Assembly: GCF_002028425.1 (NCBI RefSeq)
Contig: NZ_CP020043.1
Span: 1-64,000, forward strand
Direction: 5' to 3'
From: Streptomyces katrae
Lineage (GTDB): Bacteria; Actinomycetota; Actinomycetes; Streptomycetales; Streptomycetaceae
Length of the DNA stretch: 64,000 nt
The notes below the pieces were generated by a model. That model worked only from the letters and a program-made list of their open reading frames with translations, did not search any database and had not been told where the DNA came from. A program made the position numbers and the translations under genes. Positions 8,518-16,380 of the stretch are shown piece by piece (positions within the stretch are counted from its first letter, which is position 1; each line of letters starts with the position of its first letter).

Positions 8518-8673
8518 GTGGACCTGAGACCGGAGTTGTTGCCCCCGCCCGTGAGTCGGCAGCGGCTGGATGAGCTATCCGCCGAGGTGGAGCGGATCGC
8601 TGACCTCTCGTCTTCCCCGAGTACTACGGCAGCAGGAGTCTGGAGGAGTTCGCGAGGGAGGCGGCTCGGCTAG
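8518..8673 (+). pseudogene. 5' half of an IS-split bacteriocin-immunity-like gene
   Basis: GTG 8518 opens VDLRPELLPPPVSRQR and LDELSAEVERIADL. One frameshift near 8610 is needed to continue as FPEYYGSRSLEEFAREAARL, where the IS1182-like element interrupts. Joining through one CTAG copy to 11107 keeps the reading frame into the 3' half. The gene therefore carries at least two lesions, the IS and the indel. Confidence 0.7.
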
Positions 8674-8830
8674 GAGCGTGGGTCGGTAACGGGCGAGCGG
8701 CTCTGTTGCTGTGACCGGCGGGTCGGTTGCGGTGGCGTGGTCTTGTCCGGGCCGGTGGGGTCTGGTGGGGCCCTGTCGGCCGGGTGTCCGGGTGGCAGGG
8801 TTCGTCATGTGGCCGGGGAGGCCCGGCCGG

Positions 8831-10332
8831 TCAGCAGGCCAGGGCGGCGATCCCTGCCGTCCCTGTGTGGCGGAAGATCTTGCGGAGGTTGTGGCAGGCG
8901 GCGAGCAGGCGCCACTCGCCGCGGGCGCCGTCCTCGCCGCGCAGGAGGAGCTGGCGGCCGTTCTGGCAGGTCATGATTTGCCCGAAGACGGGTTCGACGA
9001 TGGCTTTGCGGCGGCTGTAGGCGGCCCGTCCGGGTTTGGTCCGCAGCTTGCGGGCCATGCGTTCCTTCAAGGTCGTGTCCTTGGGGATGCGTCCGCGCGG
9101 TGCGGGTGGGACCTGCTCGTCGTGGGCGAGGCGGCCGGTGGCCATGAAGGTGTCGGTGCCGCAGGCGAGTTGGCGGTCCCGGGCGGCTTCGAGGTTGGTC
9201 TCGGAGCAGTAGCCGGCGTCGACCAGGGCCTGCTTGGGGTGGGTGCCGGTGTTGGCGGCGGACTGGTCGAGCATGGTGGTGTAGTTCAGCGCGTCGGAGG
9301 CGTTGGTCGTGATGTCGGCGGCGGTGATGACCTGATGGGCCTCGTCGACGACGGCTTGGGCGTTGTAGGGCTGGATGTAGGCGCCGTCGCTGTTCTTCAT
9401 GATCCGCGAGTCGGGGTCGGTGAAGTTGGCCTGGGCCTTCGGCTTCGGGCGGGCCTTGGCGGCGGCCTTCTCACCGGCGTCGGTGACGGCCTGCTCGTCG
9501 CTGCTGCCCGCACGGGCCTGGCGGCGGCGCTCGATGCCCTCAGCATGCTTGCGGGCCTTGTCGGCGGCTTCGGCCTCGATCTGGGCGCGGGCTGCCTGCA
9601 GGCGCGCGAGGCGCTTTTCGCGTCGGTCGAGTTCGGCGAGAAGGTCGGTGTCCTTGCCGTCGGGGCCGAAGGCCTGGTCCTCGGCGGTGTCGGTGGCCTC
9701 GGCGTCGGCGAGCAGGGCGGCGGCCTTGGCCTCCAATACGGCGATCTCGGCCTCGATCCGTTCCTCCTTGTCGATCAGACGGCCGTAGCTCATCGCCTTG
9801 TGCTTGGAGGCGCTGGCTTCGAGCCTGTGCTGTCTAGGGCGACGCGGCCCATCTTGACCATGCCGAGCTTGGTCGCGAGGTGCAGCGACTGGGTGAACAG
9901 GTCGGCGAGGGCGTCGAGGTGGCGGCGGCGGAACCGGGCGATCGAGCGGAAGTCCGGGGCCGCCCCCGCGGCCAGATAGCGGAAGGCCACATCATCGGTG
10001 CACTTGCGCTCGATCGCCCGCGACGAGCGCACTCCGGTGGTGTACCCGTAGATCAGCAACCGGACCATCAACCGCGGGTCATACGGCGGGAACCCGCGCT
10101 TCTCGGTGTAGGACGCCAGGATCGGGCCCAGGTCGAGCACCTCGTCGACCAGTTCGGCCACGAATCGGGCCAGATGCCCCTCGGGCAGCCACTCATCCAG
10201 CGACGGCGGCAGCATCAGCATCTGATCGGGGACGAACGCCCGGAAGGTCTTCTTCACTGCCACCGTCGGCGCGGTCTCCGGCTTCACCACCGCCGCCGGA
10301 TCCACCTCGAACAGGCCATCCCCACCAGACAT
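8831..10332 (-). pseudogene. IS1182-family transposase, frameshifted
   Basis: ATG 10332 opens MSGGDGLFEVDPAAVV; next come RAFVPDQMLMLPPSLDEWLP and GFPPYDPRLMVRLLIYGYTTG, the N-terminal domain of IS1182 transposases. The frame breaks near 9822 after VALDSTGS and continues one frame over (ASKHKAMSYGRLIDKEERIE) into the DDE region (VVDEAHQVITAADITTNASD, ALVDAGYCSETNLEAA, and KAIVEPVFGQIMTC with the catalytic Glu). The total would be about 500 aa. No obvious slippery heptamer sits at the break, so I read it as a one-base deletion rather than programmed frameshifting. Confidence 0.8.
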
Positions 10333-10381
10333 ACCAGGATTCTCCCGTATGGAAGATCGCGAACAGGATGCGCCGGCGGGC

Positions 10382-10951
10382 TCAATCGCCTGATCGACTG
10401 CCAAGATCCGCGGACAGCGCCGCATAGATGTACTCGCTGCCCCAGCGATCCCCGTCGAGGTCGTTCTCGACCAGGTGCGCCTCCCGGCGCATCCCGAGGC
10501 GCTCACAGACCCGCACAGACCCGGTGTTCTCCACATCCAGCCGTGCGTAGAGCCGGTGCACGCCCAGCGCGTCGAAGGCAAACCCGGCCAGCGCCGCGGC
10601 CGCCTCGGTCGCGTAGCCGTGCCCCTGGTGACCTGGGTCGAGAGTCCAGCCGATCTCGGCCTGGGCGGCGCGGGCATCGGCCAGGGTGAGGCTCACCTCT
10701 CCAAGGACGCCGGGCTCATCGCGCCGGCAGACAGCGAGCGCCAGCTTGTCCCCGTCGGCGCACCAGGCCGTCTGCGCCGCACGCTCGGCGGCAACCTGCT
10801 CGCTGCGCTCACGCGTGTGCGCCGGCCGGTACAAGTAGCGCGCCACGCTCGGCAGGCTCTGGTAGGCGTACAGGTCATCGGCGTCGCCGGGAGTGAACAG
10901 ACGCAGCGACAACCGGGACGTGGTCAGCGGCAGCAGCGAGGCGACGTCCAT
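10382..10951 (-). CDS. GNAT N-acetyltransferase carried by the IS1182-like element
   Basis: A 189-aa protein from ATG 10951 (MDVASLLPLTTSRLSLRLFT), the RimJ/RimL-type opening. The acetyl-CoA loop is DPGHQGHGYATEAAAALAGF (Q/RxxGxG/A) and is followed by RLYARLDVENTGSVRVCERL, the usual motif B/C. Relatives acetylate protein N-termini, antibiotics or small amines; the substrate cannot be told here. It lies between transposase and right terminus of the element on the same strand, so it is a passenger. A resistance role is possible but unproven. Confidence 0.85.
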   Translation of the reverse strand: MDVASLLPLTTSRLSLRLFTPGDADDLYAYQSLPSVARYLYRPAHTRERSEQVAAERAAQTAWCADGDKLALAVCRRDEPGVLGEVSLTLADARAAQAEIGWTLDPGHQGHGYATEAAAALAGFAFDALGVHRLYARLDVENTGSVRVCERLGMRREAHLVENDLDGDRWGSEYIYAALSADLGSRSGD

Positions 10952-11102
10952 GCGGACCTCCGGGACGCGGATGTGGATCAAGTTGCGGACGGATTGTCGC
11001 ATCACGACTGCCCGGCGGCCTCGCCTTTTCTAGAGCAGCGCTCGGCAGCCGCACTTCACCACGACGCGCGGCATTCCAGGAGTTGTTTACTGACCCACGC
11101 TC

Positions 11103-11338
11103 CTAGCTCGCCCCGTAGTTGCGGACATCACCCGGGACGAGCTCGTCGAGATCGTTCGCAGACGCCTGAAGGCCGACCCGGAGAGCGACTACTATCTGCG
11201 GCTCCTGGAGGCGAACGTGTCGCATCCCCGGGTGAGTGACCTGGTCTTCCACCCTTCGGACAACCTCAAGTGCGTCTGCGGAGCAGATCGTCAATGAGGC
11301 TCTGAAGTCCCGCCCGATCGCGCTGTGAGCTTTGTGGC
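11103..11338 (+). pseudogene. 3' half of an IS-split bacteriocin-immunity-like gene
   Basis: In frame with the 5' half after IS removal: ADITRDELVEIVRRRLKADP, then YYLRLLEANVSHPRVSDLVF, resembling small Streptomyces proteins annotated as bacteriocin (e9imm-type) immunity. Near 11270 another indel is required to reach the conserved ending SAEQIVNEALKSRPIAL and its TGA at 11336-11338. The family name comes from colicin-immunity similarity; the true role in Streptomyces is unclear. Confidence 0.65.
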
Positions 11339-11341
11339 AGA

Positions 11342-11478
11342 TCAGCCGGCCGCGGCCTGCTGTTCGGCGCGGGCGCGCGGGTGGTGGCGAGGCGGTAGGA
11401 GTCGGTGCCGGTCTCGATGATGTTGCCGCCGGAGGTGAGACGGTCGACGATGGCAGCATCCGCTTCACCGGGTGCGCT
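11342..11478 (-). pseudogene. istB: IS21 IstB C-terminal fragment
   Basis: Reads AIVDRLTSGGNIIETGTDSY then RLATTRARAEQQAAAG and stop, the C-terminus of the IS21 helper ATPase. It joins directly to an IstA N-terminal piece, so an internal deletion removed most of the element. It begins 4 bp after the stop of the immunity-like gene. Confidence 0.8.
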
Positions 11479-11717
11479 GCTTGCGCGGCGCGTCGAGGTC
11501 CGCCCGCAGCATCTCGTCGATCAACGGCTTTGAACGGATCCAGTCGCGTCGCCCTCGGCGGAAGCGGCTTCCGCGGCTCCGGCCACGCCGACGACAACGC
11601 CTTCTGCACTGTCAGGACCCCGACGCCGTACTTCCGCTGCAGAGCGCGGTTCGAGAGCCCCTGACGCGAGTCACGGCGGATTGCCGCGTACAGGTCGACC
11701 TTGGACTTCGGCAGCAC
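11479..11717 (-). pseudogene. istA: IS21-family IstA relic (copy 2)
   Basis: From a GTG near 11717, VLPKSKVDLYAAIRRDSRQG and LSNRALQRKYGVG match copy 1 at 909-1010. One base is gained near 11533, after which LIDEMLRADLDAPRKQRTR reads in the neighbouring frame and then meets the IstB tail. The outer end of the element (about 11718-11778) is also shared with copy 1. Confidence 0.8.
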
Positions 11718-11783
11718 ACCGGGCCCCTTCGTCGTGCAGAGCACAACCATGGTCTCGAAGCAAGCACCCAGGTGCTCTCAAAA

Positions 11784-11890
11784 ACTCCACCGGTCTGGTG
11801 TCCATCCGGCTCAAGAAAGCCCGCTCAGCCGGTGTCGACTTCACCCGCTACGCCGCTGCCGGTGAAACCCACGAGCAGGGCCAAGCGTAG
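11784..11890 (+). pseudogene. Short unidentified 3' gene fragment
   Basis: An open stretch STGLVSIRLKKARSAGVDFT, RYAAAGETHEQGQA then stop begins where IS21 similarity ends. Codon use is protein-like, but no start or ribosome site is seen and I do not recognise the family. It is probably the tail of a gene cut by the IS21 insertion. Confidence 0.3.
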
Positions 11891-11903
11891 CGAGCCGGCC
11901 GGG

Positions 11904-12524
11904 TCAACCCTCGGCGCGCTCCCTCTGGATCTTCTGCATCTTGCGGGCCATGTCGACTTGCGCACGGATCACCGTGTCGAACAGGGCCTCCGGATCGCCG
12001 TTGGGGCCGGCGCTCGCAGCCAGCAGCGAGGCGACTTGGTAGGCGAGGACAGTGACCATGTCGGCCGTCCCCACCGGGCCGCGGACCTCGATCAGCTTGC
12101 GCACGGCGTCGTCGATGCGGTCCATGGCCTCCTCACCCTGGAGGAACAAGCCGAGCCGCTCGGCGAGGAACATGCGAACGACCGCCACACCGTCGGCCAG
12201 GGCGGTGTCCACGTTGAAGTCGACGCGGGCCTTCTCCGACTCCTTGAGCACGGCCGGAATCGTGTACGTCCGCTGCTCTGGGATGAGGCCCTCCTTTCGC
12301 CACTTCGCGTACGGGATGGGGCCGGCGGCGTCACGGCGTGCACGGTGTTCGTTGGTCGGGCGGCCGCCCGCGGTGCGGCAGGCCCGCTCTGCGGTCGCCT
12401 TGCAGGTCGGGCATTCGACATGGCGCTTCCACGAGCGCACGAGATCCATCTCGGCATTGGAGCGGAGGTGTCGTCGCCACTCGCCGCCCCACGGGATGCT
12501 CTGCGGTCCGTTCTCCACGCCCAT
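11904..12524 (-). CDS. Zinc-finger hypothetical protein of mobile-island type
   Basis: A 206-aa protein starting MGVENGPQSIPWGGEW. A short zinc-finger-like motif (HVECPTCKATAERACR, about residues 34-50) precedes NEHRARRD, as in small actinobacterial zinc-finger domains found on integrative elements. The rest is helical (VAVVRMFLAERLGLFLQGEE, DMVTVLAYQVASLLAAS) and ends in a basic tail. It lies 70 bp downstream of the P-loop kinase gene, same strand. No enzymatic motif is visible; DNA binding or a structural role is possible. Confidence 0.6.
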   Translation of the reverse strand: MGVENGPQSIPWGGEWRRHLRSNAEMDLVRSWKRHVECPTCKATAERACRTAGGRPTNEHRARRDAAGPIPYAKWRKEGLIPEQRTYTIPAVLKESEKARVDFNVDTALADGVAVVRMFLAERLGLFLQGEEAMDRIDDAVRKLIEVRGPVGTADMVTVLAYQVASLLAASAGPNGDPEALFDTVIRAQVDMARKMQKIQRERAEG

Positions 12525-12594
12525 TACCCCCTGGGTTCGGTGGTGTGTGCCGTCGTCGGTGCCGTGATGATGACCGTACCTGCGGTGGCGCCCC

Positions 12595-13158
12595 TCAGCG
12601 GTCGATCGGGGGAATGCGGTCCAGACCGCTCTCGGAGAGGATCTGTTGGACCGTGTCGTCCAGGGTGCTGGCCGCGTCGATGACGGTCTCCAGGCCGTTG
12701 GGGAGCAGGTCTTTCTCTCGGTACCAGTCGCGTAGGTGTCCCTCGTTGACGTGCGCGAGGTATTCGGCGTCTGGTTTCGTCGCGTGGCGGAGCACCGTCT
12801 CCTCGAAGGGCACGTGGAGGTAGTAGCACCGTGTGACGCCCTGGTGGGCGCGCACCAGGTCCTGGAGCATCGTGCCGTAGCGGTCGGCGTACAGGATGCC
12901 TTCGACGGCGACGTGGAAGCCATGGTCCAGGGCGTAGCGGGCGGTGAGTTCGATCAGGCCGATGTTGGCGCCGCCGGGCTGGTCGCGTTCGCGTAGCACG
13001 ATGCGGCGCAGGTTGTCCTGGGCGACGATGGCGAGGTTGCGGCCGAACTTCTCGCGCAAGCCGGACGCGACGGAGGACTTGCCCGAGGCGCTGTTGCCTC
13101 GGAGCACGATCAGGCGCGTGTCGCTGGTCCCCACTGTGCCGTGCGCGGCCTCGGTCAT
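12595..13158 (-). CDS. P-loop kinase (AAA/zeta-toxin-like)
   Basis: A 187-aa protein with Walker A GNSASGKSSVAS (about residues 21-32), DNLRRIVLRERD after the second strand, and an Arg-rich lid with HATKPDAEYLAHVNEGHL. The fold is that of small nucleoside or antibiotic kinases such as chloramphenicol phosphotransferase, zeta toxin and gluconate kinase. The substrate is unknown. It follows the truncated DUF6042-like gene at an almost overlapping junction (ATG 13158), suggesting the two formed an operon with the zinc-finger gene downstream. Confidence 0.75.
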   Translation of the reverse strand: MTEAAHGTVGTSDTRLIVLRGNSASGKSSVASGLREKFGRNLAIVAQDNLRRIVLRERDQPGGANIGLIELTARYALDHGFHVAVEGILYADRYGTMLQDLVRAHQGVTRCYYLHVPFEETVLRHATKPDAEYLAHVNEGHLRDWYREKDLLPNGLETVIDAASTLDDTVQQILSESGLDRIPPIDR

Positions 13159-13672
13159 GCGCGGCGCGGCTCACCTGGATGCGGTTCTCGTGGAAGTGCT
13201 CCCAGTCCATGACCAGGCGGAAGCGGCGGTGGGCCTCCAGGCGCTCAGCGTCGGCCGGCTCCTCGCCGCGCTGGACGCGGGCGTCGCCGGATTTCACGAG
13301 TTCCGCGAGAGCGAGTCGGACGTCGTCGGCGTCCTGGCCCGTGGCTGCCGCCAGCCGGTCCAGGGAGGTGAGAGTCTCTGCCGGTGCACTCAGATCGTTG
13401 ACCAGGTGGTCGATGAGGGTGTCGAGGAGCGGGCCGGTGCGCAGGGTCCAGCGGATCCCGTCGAGGCGCTCGGTGAGTTCGGGGTCCAGGGGCAGTAGGT
13501 CTCCGGGCAGTGGCAGCACGGCGGGCATGGACCATCGGGTGCCGTCCGGCGTCTCTTCGCGGGTGGCCAGGCCCCACGTCAGGTAGAGCTCGGACAGGTC
13601 CCGCACGGTGGTGGGCACCGGGAAGCCGGCTGTCGTCAGCATGGTGCTCAACTGCTCCCAGCGGGCCCGCGT
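13153..13672 (-). pseudogene. DUF6042-like protein, truncated at both ends
   Basis: About 165 codons read TRARWEQLSTMLTTAGFPVP, VRDLSELYLTWGLATREETP and FRLVMDWEHFHENRIQVSR, which resemble the C-terminal two-thirds of DUF6042 proteins. No start codon with a ribosome site is present; upstream of about 13670 the strand switches to an unrelated + strand fragment, so the 5' end has been lost. At the 3' end no stop occurs where the kinase begins, so an indel probably destroyed a stop overlapping ATG 13158. Confidence 0.55.
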
Positions 13673-13679
13673 GGAGCCG

Positions 13680-14030
13680 GCCGAGGCCCTGGCCGGGCCG
13701 GAGCTGGAGGCCGGTCACCCGCCGGAGTCGGCGACGGCCGTTGCCGAGGCCCCGGTGGCGGGGCCGCTGGTGCCGCACGGGCGGGTGGGCCTGACGTTGG
13801 AGGTGCTCGCGCCGGACTACCAGCGGCTGGGGGGCGGGCTGGAGGCGGAGGCGGGCGGGTCCGGGCTGCGGGCGCGGGAGTTGGCCGGGCGGCTGGGCCT
13901 GGAAGCGGGGCCGGCGAAGGTCGAGGGGGTGCGGTCGAAGGGGAAGCGGCTGGTGGAGCGGGGCTGGCTGGCCGAGAAACGCCCGGGGTGTTCACGCCGG
14001 GGCGGGCTGCCGGGTGACGTTTCGGCTCCG
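13680..14030 (+). pseudogene. C-terminal fragment of a winged-helix-like hypothetical protein
   Basis: The stretch HGRVGLTLEVLAPDYQRLGG, then LRARELAGRLGLEAGPAKVE and GVRSKGKRLVERGWLAE has the cadence of a winged-helix DNA-binding tail seen in many Streptomyces proteins. A frameshift near 13993 separates it from its natural ending (VFTPGRAAG and stop). The 5' portion is missing where it meets the DUF6042-like relic. It looks recombined, not expressed. Confidence 0.4.
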
Positions 14031-14232
14031 GTGGCGGGCGAGGCGGCGTCCCGTGAGCATGGTCATCGACCACAGGACGGCGGCTTCGCTGCTTTCGGGC
14101 CGGGTCTCGTAGTCCCGGGCAAGGCGCCGCGAGCGCATCAGCCGGCTCAGCGTCCTCTCCACCACCCACCTGCGTGGATGCACCACGAACCGCTCATGTC
14201 GTCGGTGCGTTTGACGATCTGAAGGGTGAGCC
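13992..14232 (-). pseudogene. IS5-family transposase C-terminal fragment
   Basis: [20 protein letters not shown], then [19 protein letters not shown] and [12 protein letters not shown], is the terminal part of IS5 DDE transposases and contains the catalytic Glu in VVERT. The preceding segment is frameshifted and the N-terminal two-thirds are missing. It overlaps the end of the winged-helix relic on the other strand, marking the insertion point. Confidence 0.75.
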
Positions 14233-14338
14233 GCCCAGGACGTCCCCTTGGCCCGCACTTCCTTTCGCACGACCGTCTCCAATGGTGCGACGCCAGGGGA
14301 GAAGGCCGGATTCCGGGATTATGTGACGTCCGGGTCCG

Positions 14339-14836
14339 TCAGACGAGGTGGATCGTGAAGCGCCTCACGACCTTGGGGGTGGTGGCGATCGTGTCGGAGT
14401 GGACCCAGCCGCGAGCCTTCTTGTACTCCCCGGTGCCGCCGGTGATCGCGCTGTCGAAGGGACCCTGGTCGAGGTAGTTGAAGTACACCCCCTGCGTGGT
14501 GAGCTGGCCGCCCGGGAGGGTGTAGGTCACGACGCACTGCTCCGCTTCATCGGCGCCGCCCCGGGTGGTGGTGCAGGTGCCGTGGGTCTCGCCGACCTTG
14601 TTGTGCGCCTCGTCGAAGAGGTCCGAGCGGACGACGACTTGATCGCCCTGCGAGACGCTGCCGGGGGTGACGGGGAAGCGGGTCAGCTGCTGCACCTCGG
14701 CCAGGAGTGTGATGGTCCGGGCCTTATCCCTGGCCTGGTCGGAACCGGTGTCCGTCGCGGCGGCCGCGACGGGGGTGCAGGCGAGGAGGGTGACCAGCGT
14801 GGCCGTGCCGAGGCCGGCCGCTCTGATGGGGCGCAT
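14339..14836 (-). CDS. Secreted allene-oxide-cyclase-barrel/dirigent-like protein
   Basis: A 165-aa protein from ATG 14836, seven bases after a GGAG ribosome site. An N-terminal signal peptide ([19 protein letters not shown], then CTPVAAAAT) precedes a predicted beta-barrel: [40 protein letters not shown] and [17 protein letters not shown]. The GGTGxYxxARG motif is typical of AOC/dirigent-like barrels. Bacterial members are secreted and uncharacterised. CT in LLACTP might be a lipobox (LLAC), so it may be lipid-anchored. It is flanked by decayed IS material. Confidence 0.75.
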   Translation of the reverse strand: MRPIRAAGLGTATLVTLLACTPVAAAATDTGSDQARDKARTITLLAEVQQLTRFPVTPGSVSQGDQVVVRSDLFDEAHNKVGETHGTCTTTRGGADEAEQCVVTYTLPGGQLTTQGVYFNYLDQGPFDSAITGGTGEYKKARGWVHSDTIATTPKVVRRFTIHLV

Positions 14837-15125
14837 CATGCGACTCCTGAGTTTGATGTCCGGGAATGACCGGATGACGAACTTCCATCCGATTTCGTTC
14901 GACTCCCTTCATAACGTCGACTCCGCCGCGCCGCGGAGCACCCCCGCACGAACCACCGGCACATCCAGCCGGTCGGACCAAAGTCAGGCGGCGGAGCTCA
15001 GCACGAAGGCGAACGGCAGCTCCAGCGCCATTGGTGCGCACGGTCCGGCACTCACGCTGGCGCGCCGGGCTGGGGTGGTCACGGAGAGCAGACCCAAACG
15101 CGGCTCGCGCCGTCAGAGCCTGTCC

Positions 15126-15174
15126 GGGCTGGGCTGGGCTGGGCTGGGCTGGGCTGGGCTGGGCTGGGCTGGGC
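15126..15174 (+). repeat. GGGCT pentanucleotide tandem repeat (9 copies plus partial)
   Basis: Nine perfect gggct units followed by gggc. Evenly spaced GGG runs on the + strand make this a strong G-quadruplex candidate, and a 5-bp unit shifts reading frame on each slippage. It sits where the DNA-binding half of the adjoining TetR-like frame should be. Confidence 0.9.
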
Positions 15175-15177
15175 ATG

Positions 15178-15474
15178 TTGGCGCCGAGGGGGGCTCGCCG
15201 GCGATCCTGTCCCAGCGTTTCGGGTCTAAGTGTGGCCTGCTGCTGGCGTTCGCCGCGGACGCTGCCGCGCCCTACCGGAGTGTGCGGGCCGCGCACGACT
15301 CGCCCCTGGCGGCGCTGCACGCTGTCGCCGAGGAATTCGCCGGCCACATGTCCACCTCCGAGGAGACGGCCAATCACCTCGGCATGCTCCAACTCGACCT
15401 GGCCGATCCCGAGTTCCACGTCCATGCCGCCGCGCACAGCCGCGCGGTGGACGCCGCATTGCAAGAGCTGCTCA
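15178..15474 (+). pseudogene. TetR-family regulator fragment lacking its DNA-binding half
   Basis: [18 protein letters not shown] corresponds to the end of the TetR helix-turn-helix (usually HxFGSKxxLL). It continues into a ligand-domain segment, [20 protein letters not shown] and [20 protein letters not shown], then ALQELLTA. Upstream, where the first helices should be, there is only the pentanucleotide repeat. Downstream the frame fuses directly to a WapI-like piece. It is a recombinational relic. Confidence 0.65.
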
Positions 15475-15780
15475 CCGCCGTCTGGCTGCGCGCGGTGGCC
15501 GCTGAGACAGTGCCCGCGACCGGTCGGGGTGCCGAAGGCGAGTTGTCTCCGGACACCTGGTTCGTCGAGCCGGTCCTGGGCTTCAGCCCCGCCGATCGGA
15601 GCGAGGGCATGGCGGTGATTCGCGTTCACCTGTCCTTGGAGGCTGCGCCTCCATGGCAGCAGGGTGCTGAGAGCGTGGGCATTCACCAGTACCGCCGTGG
15701 AGGTACGGACGGATACGGATGCGCTGCTTCACGCCGCTGAGCAGTGGGATCTTGCTCTGGCCTCCTTCCCGCCCCGCTGA
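15475..15780 (+). pseudogene. WapI-family immunity protein C-terminal fragment
   Basis: In frame after the TetR piece come [35 protein letters not shown] and [16 protein letters not shown], resembling WapI-type immunity proteins of contact-dependent toxin systems. A frameshift near 15700 separates the natural ending [27 protein letters not shown] and stop at 15780. The N-terminus is missing. An RHS relic in this window (34.1-34.3 kb) is consistent with lost polymorphic-toxin loci, although the two are 19 kb apart. Confidence 0.55.
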
Positions 15781-15910
15781 CCGGCATCGTGCGACAGCGG
15801 CCGTCACGAAATATCCGCCACAGCCGTGAAATCGGCCAGTACTGCTTTCGTTCCCCCGCTCGGCTGCCGTCGGCAGACGACGGCCAGGGCTCGGGCGGGT
15901 GCGCAGGGGG

Positions 15911-16237
15911 CTACTTCGGCGGATGTGCGGCAGCGGCCTTCTGCCCCAGTTGCAGCCAGTTGTCCAGGACGTGGTCGTCGAGGACTTCTCCTGCCACGAT
16001 GACCCAGCCCTTCGAGATCCGGCCGCGGACCTCGAAGGGCCGCGCGCCGGGCTGGGCGAGGGCCTGCGGAATGTCGTCCGGGGCGACCCGTACCAGCAGG
16101 TCGTCGCCGACCACGCCCACCGCCGTGTTTCCCCTCACCGTGAAGACGAGTCCGCCGAACATCTTCTTCGCGACGACCGCATCGCCCTCCTCCAGCAGCT
16201 CCCGGACCCGCTCCGCCAGCACCTCGTCATACGCCAT
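15911..16237 (-). CDS. TfoX/Sxy N-terminal domain protein
   Basis: A 108-aa protein starting MAYDEVLAERVRELLEEG. AVVAKKMFGGLVFTVRGNTA carries the MFGG signature of the TfoX N-terminal domain, and LLVRVAPDDIPQAL and KGWVIVAGEVLDD complete the fold. In gammaproteobacteria TfoX controls competence; in actinobacteria these short single-domain proteins have no known role. The start was chosen at the family-typical MAYD rather than a GTG 51 bp upstream. It is divergent from the VOC gene, with a palindromic operator between them. Confidence 0.85.
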   Translation of the reverse strand: MAYDEVLAERVRELLEEGDAVVAKKMFGGLVFTVRGNTAVGVVGDDLLVRVAPDDIPQALAQPGARPFEVRGRISKGWVIVAGEVLDDHVLDNWLQLGQKAAAAHPPK

Positions 16238-16292
16238 GGCGCTCACGCTACTCATGTACCACGGCACCGGCCGCGAAGCCCCGCCCACAAGG

Positions 16293-16319
16293 CATATAGG
16301 ACAACCTTTGTCCTATATG
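16293..16319. promoter_or_regulatory. Perfect 12-bp palindrome, probable operator
   Basis: Arms catataggacaa (16293-16304) and ttgtcctatatg (16308-16319) are perfectly inverted with a 3-base spacer (cct). The element is AT-rich against a very GC-rich background and sits between divergent tfoX-like and VOC genes, 61 bp before the VOC start. It is probably the binding site of a dimeric regulator; none is encoded next to it. Confidence 0.75.
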
Positions 16320-16380
16320 GCCATTACGGTCTATTCCAGAGGGCGAAACCGCCCCGTCCGGCCCCCCAAGAGGAGAAGAC

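Larger units (their letters stand above)
8674..11102. mobile_element. IS1182-like element carrying a GNAT gene
   Basis: Inverted termini GAGCGTGGGTCGGTAA (8674-8689) and an inverted GAGCGTGGGTCAGTAA ending at 11102 enclose 2429 bp. Both are flanked directly by CTAG (8670-8673 and 11103-11106). Deleting the element plus one CTAG restores an open frame across the insertion site. Contents are a frameshifted IS1182-type transposase and a GNAT acetyltransferase on the same strand. It may be dependent on a related transposase for movement now. Confidence 0.75.

Noticed and set aside
8711..9979. A 422-codon Gly/Val-rich plus-strand frame
   Set aside because: Antisense shadow of the IS1182-type transposase, no ribosome site and repetitive composition.
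8831..10332. Programmed frameshift in the IS1182-type transposase
   Set aside because: No slippery heptamer is apparent at the break near 9822 and IS1182 transposases are normally encoded by one frame.
15126..15174. CRISPR-like array
   Set aside because: Units are 5 bp with no spacers. No CRISPR repeats or cas genes were seen anywhere in the window.
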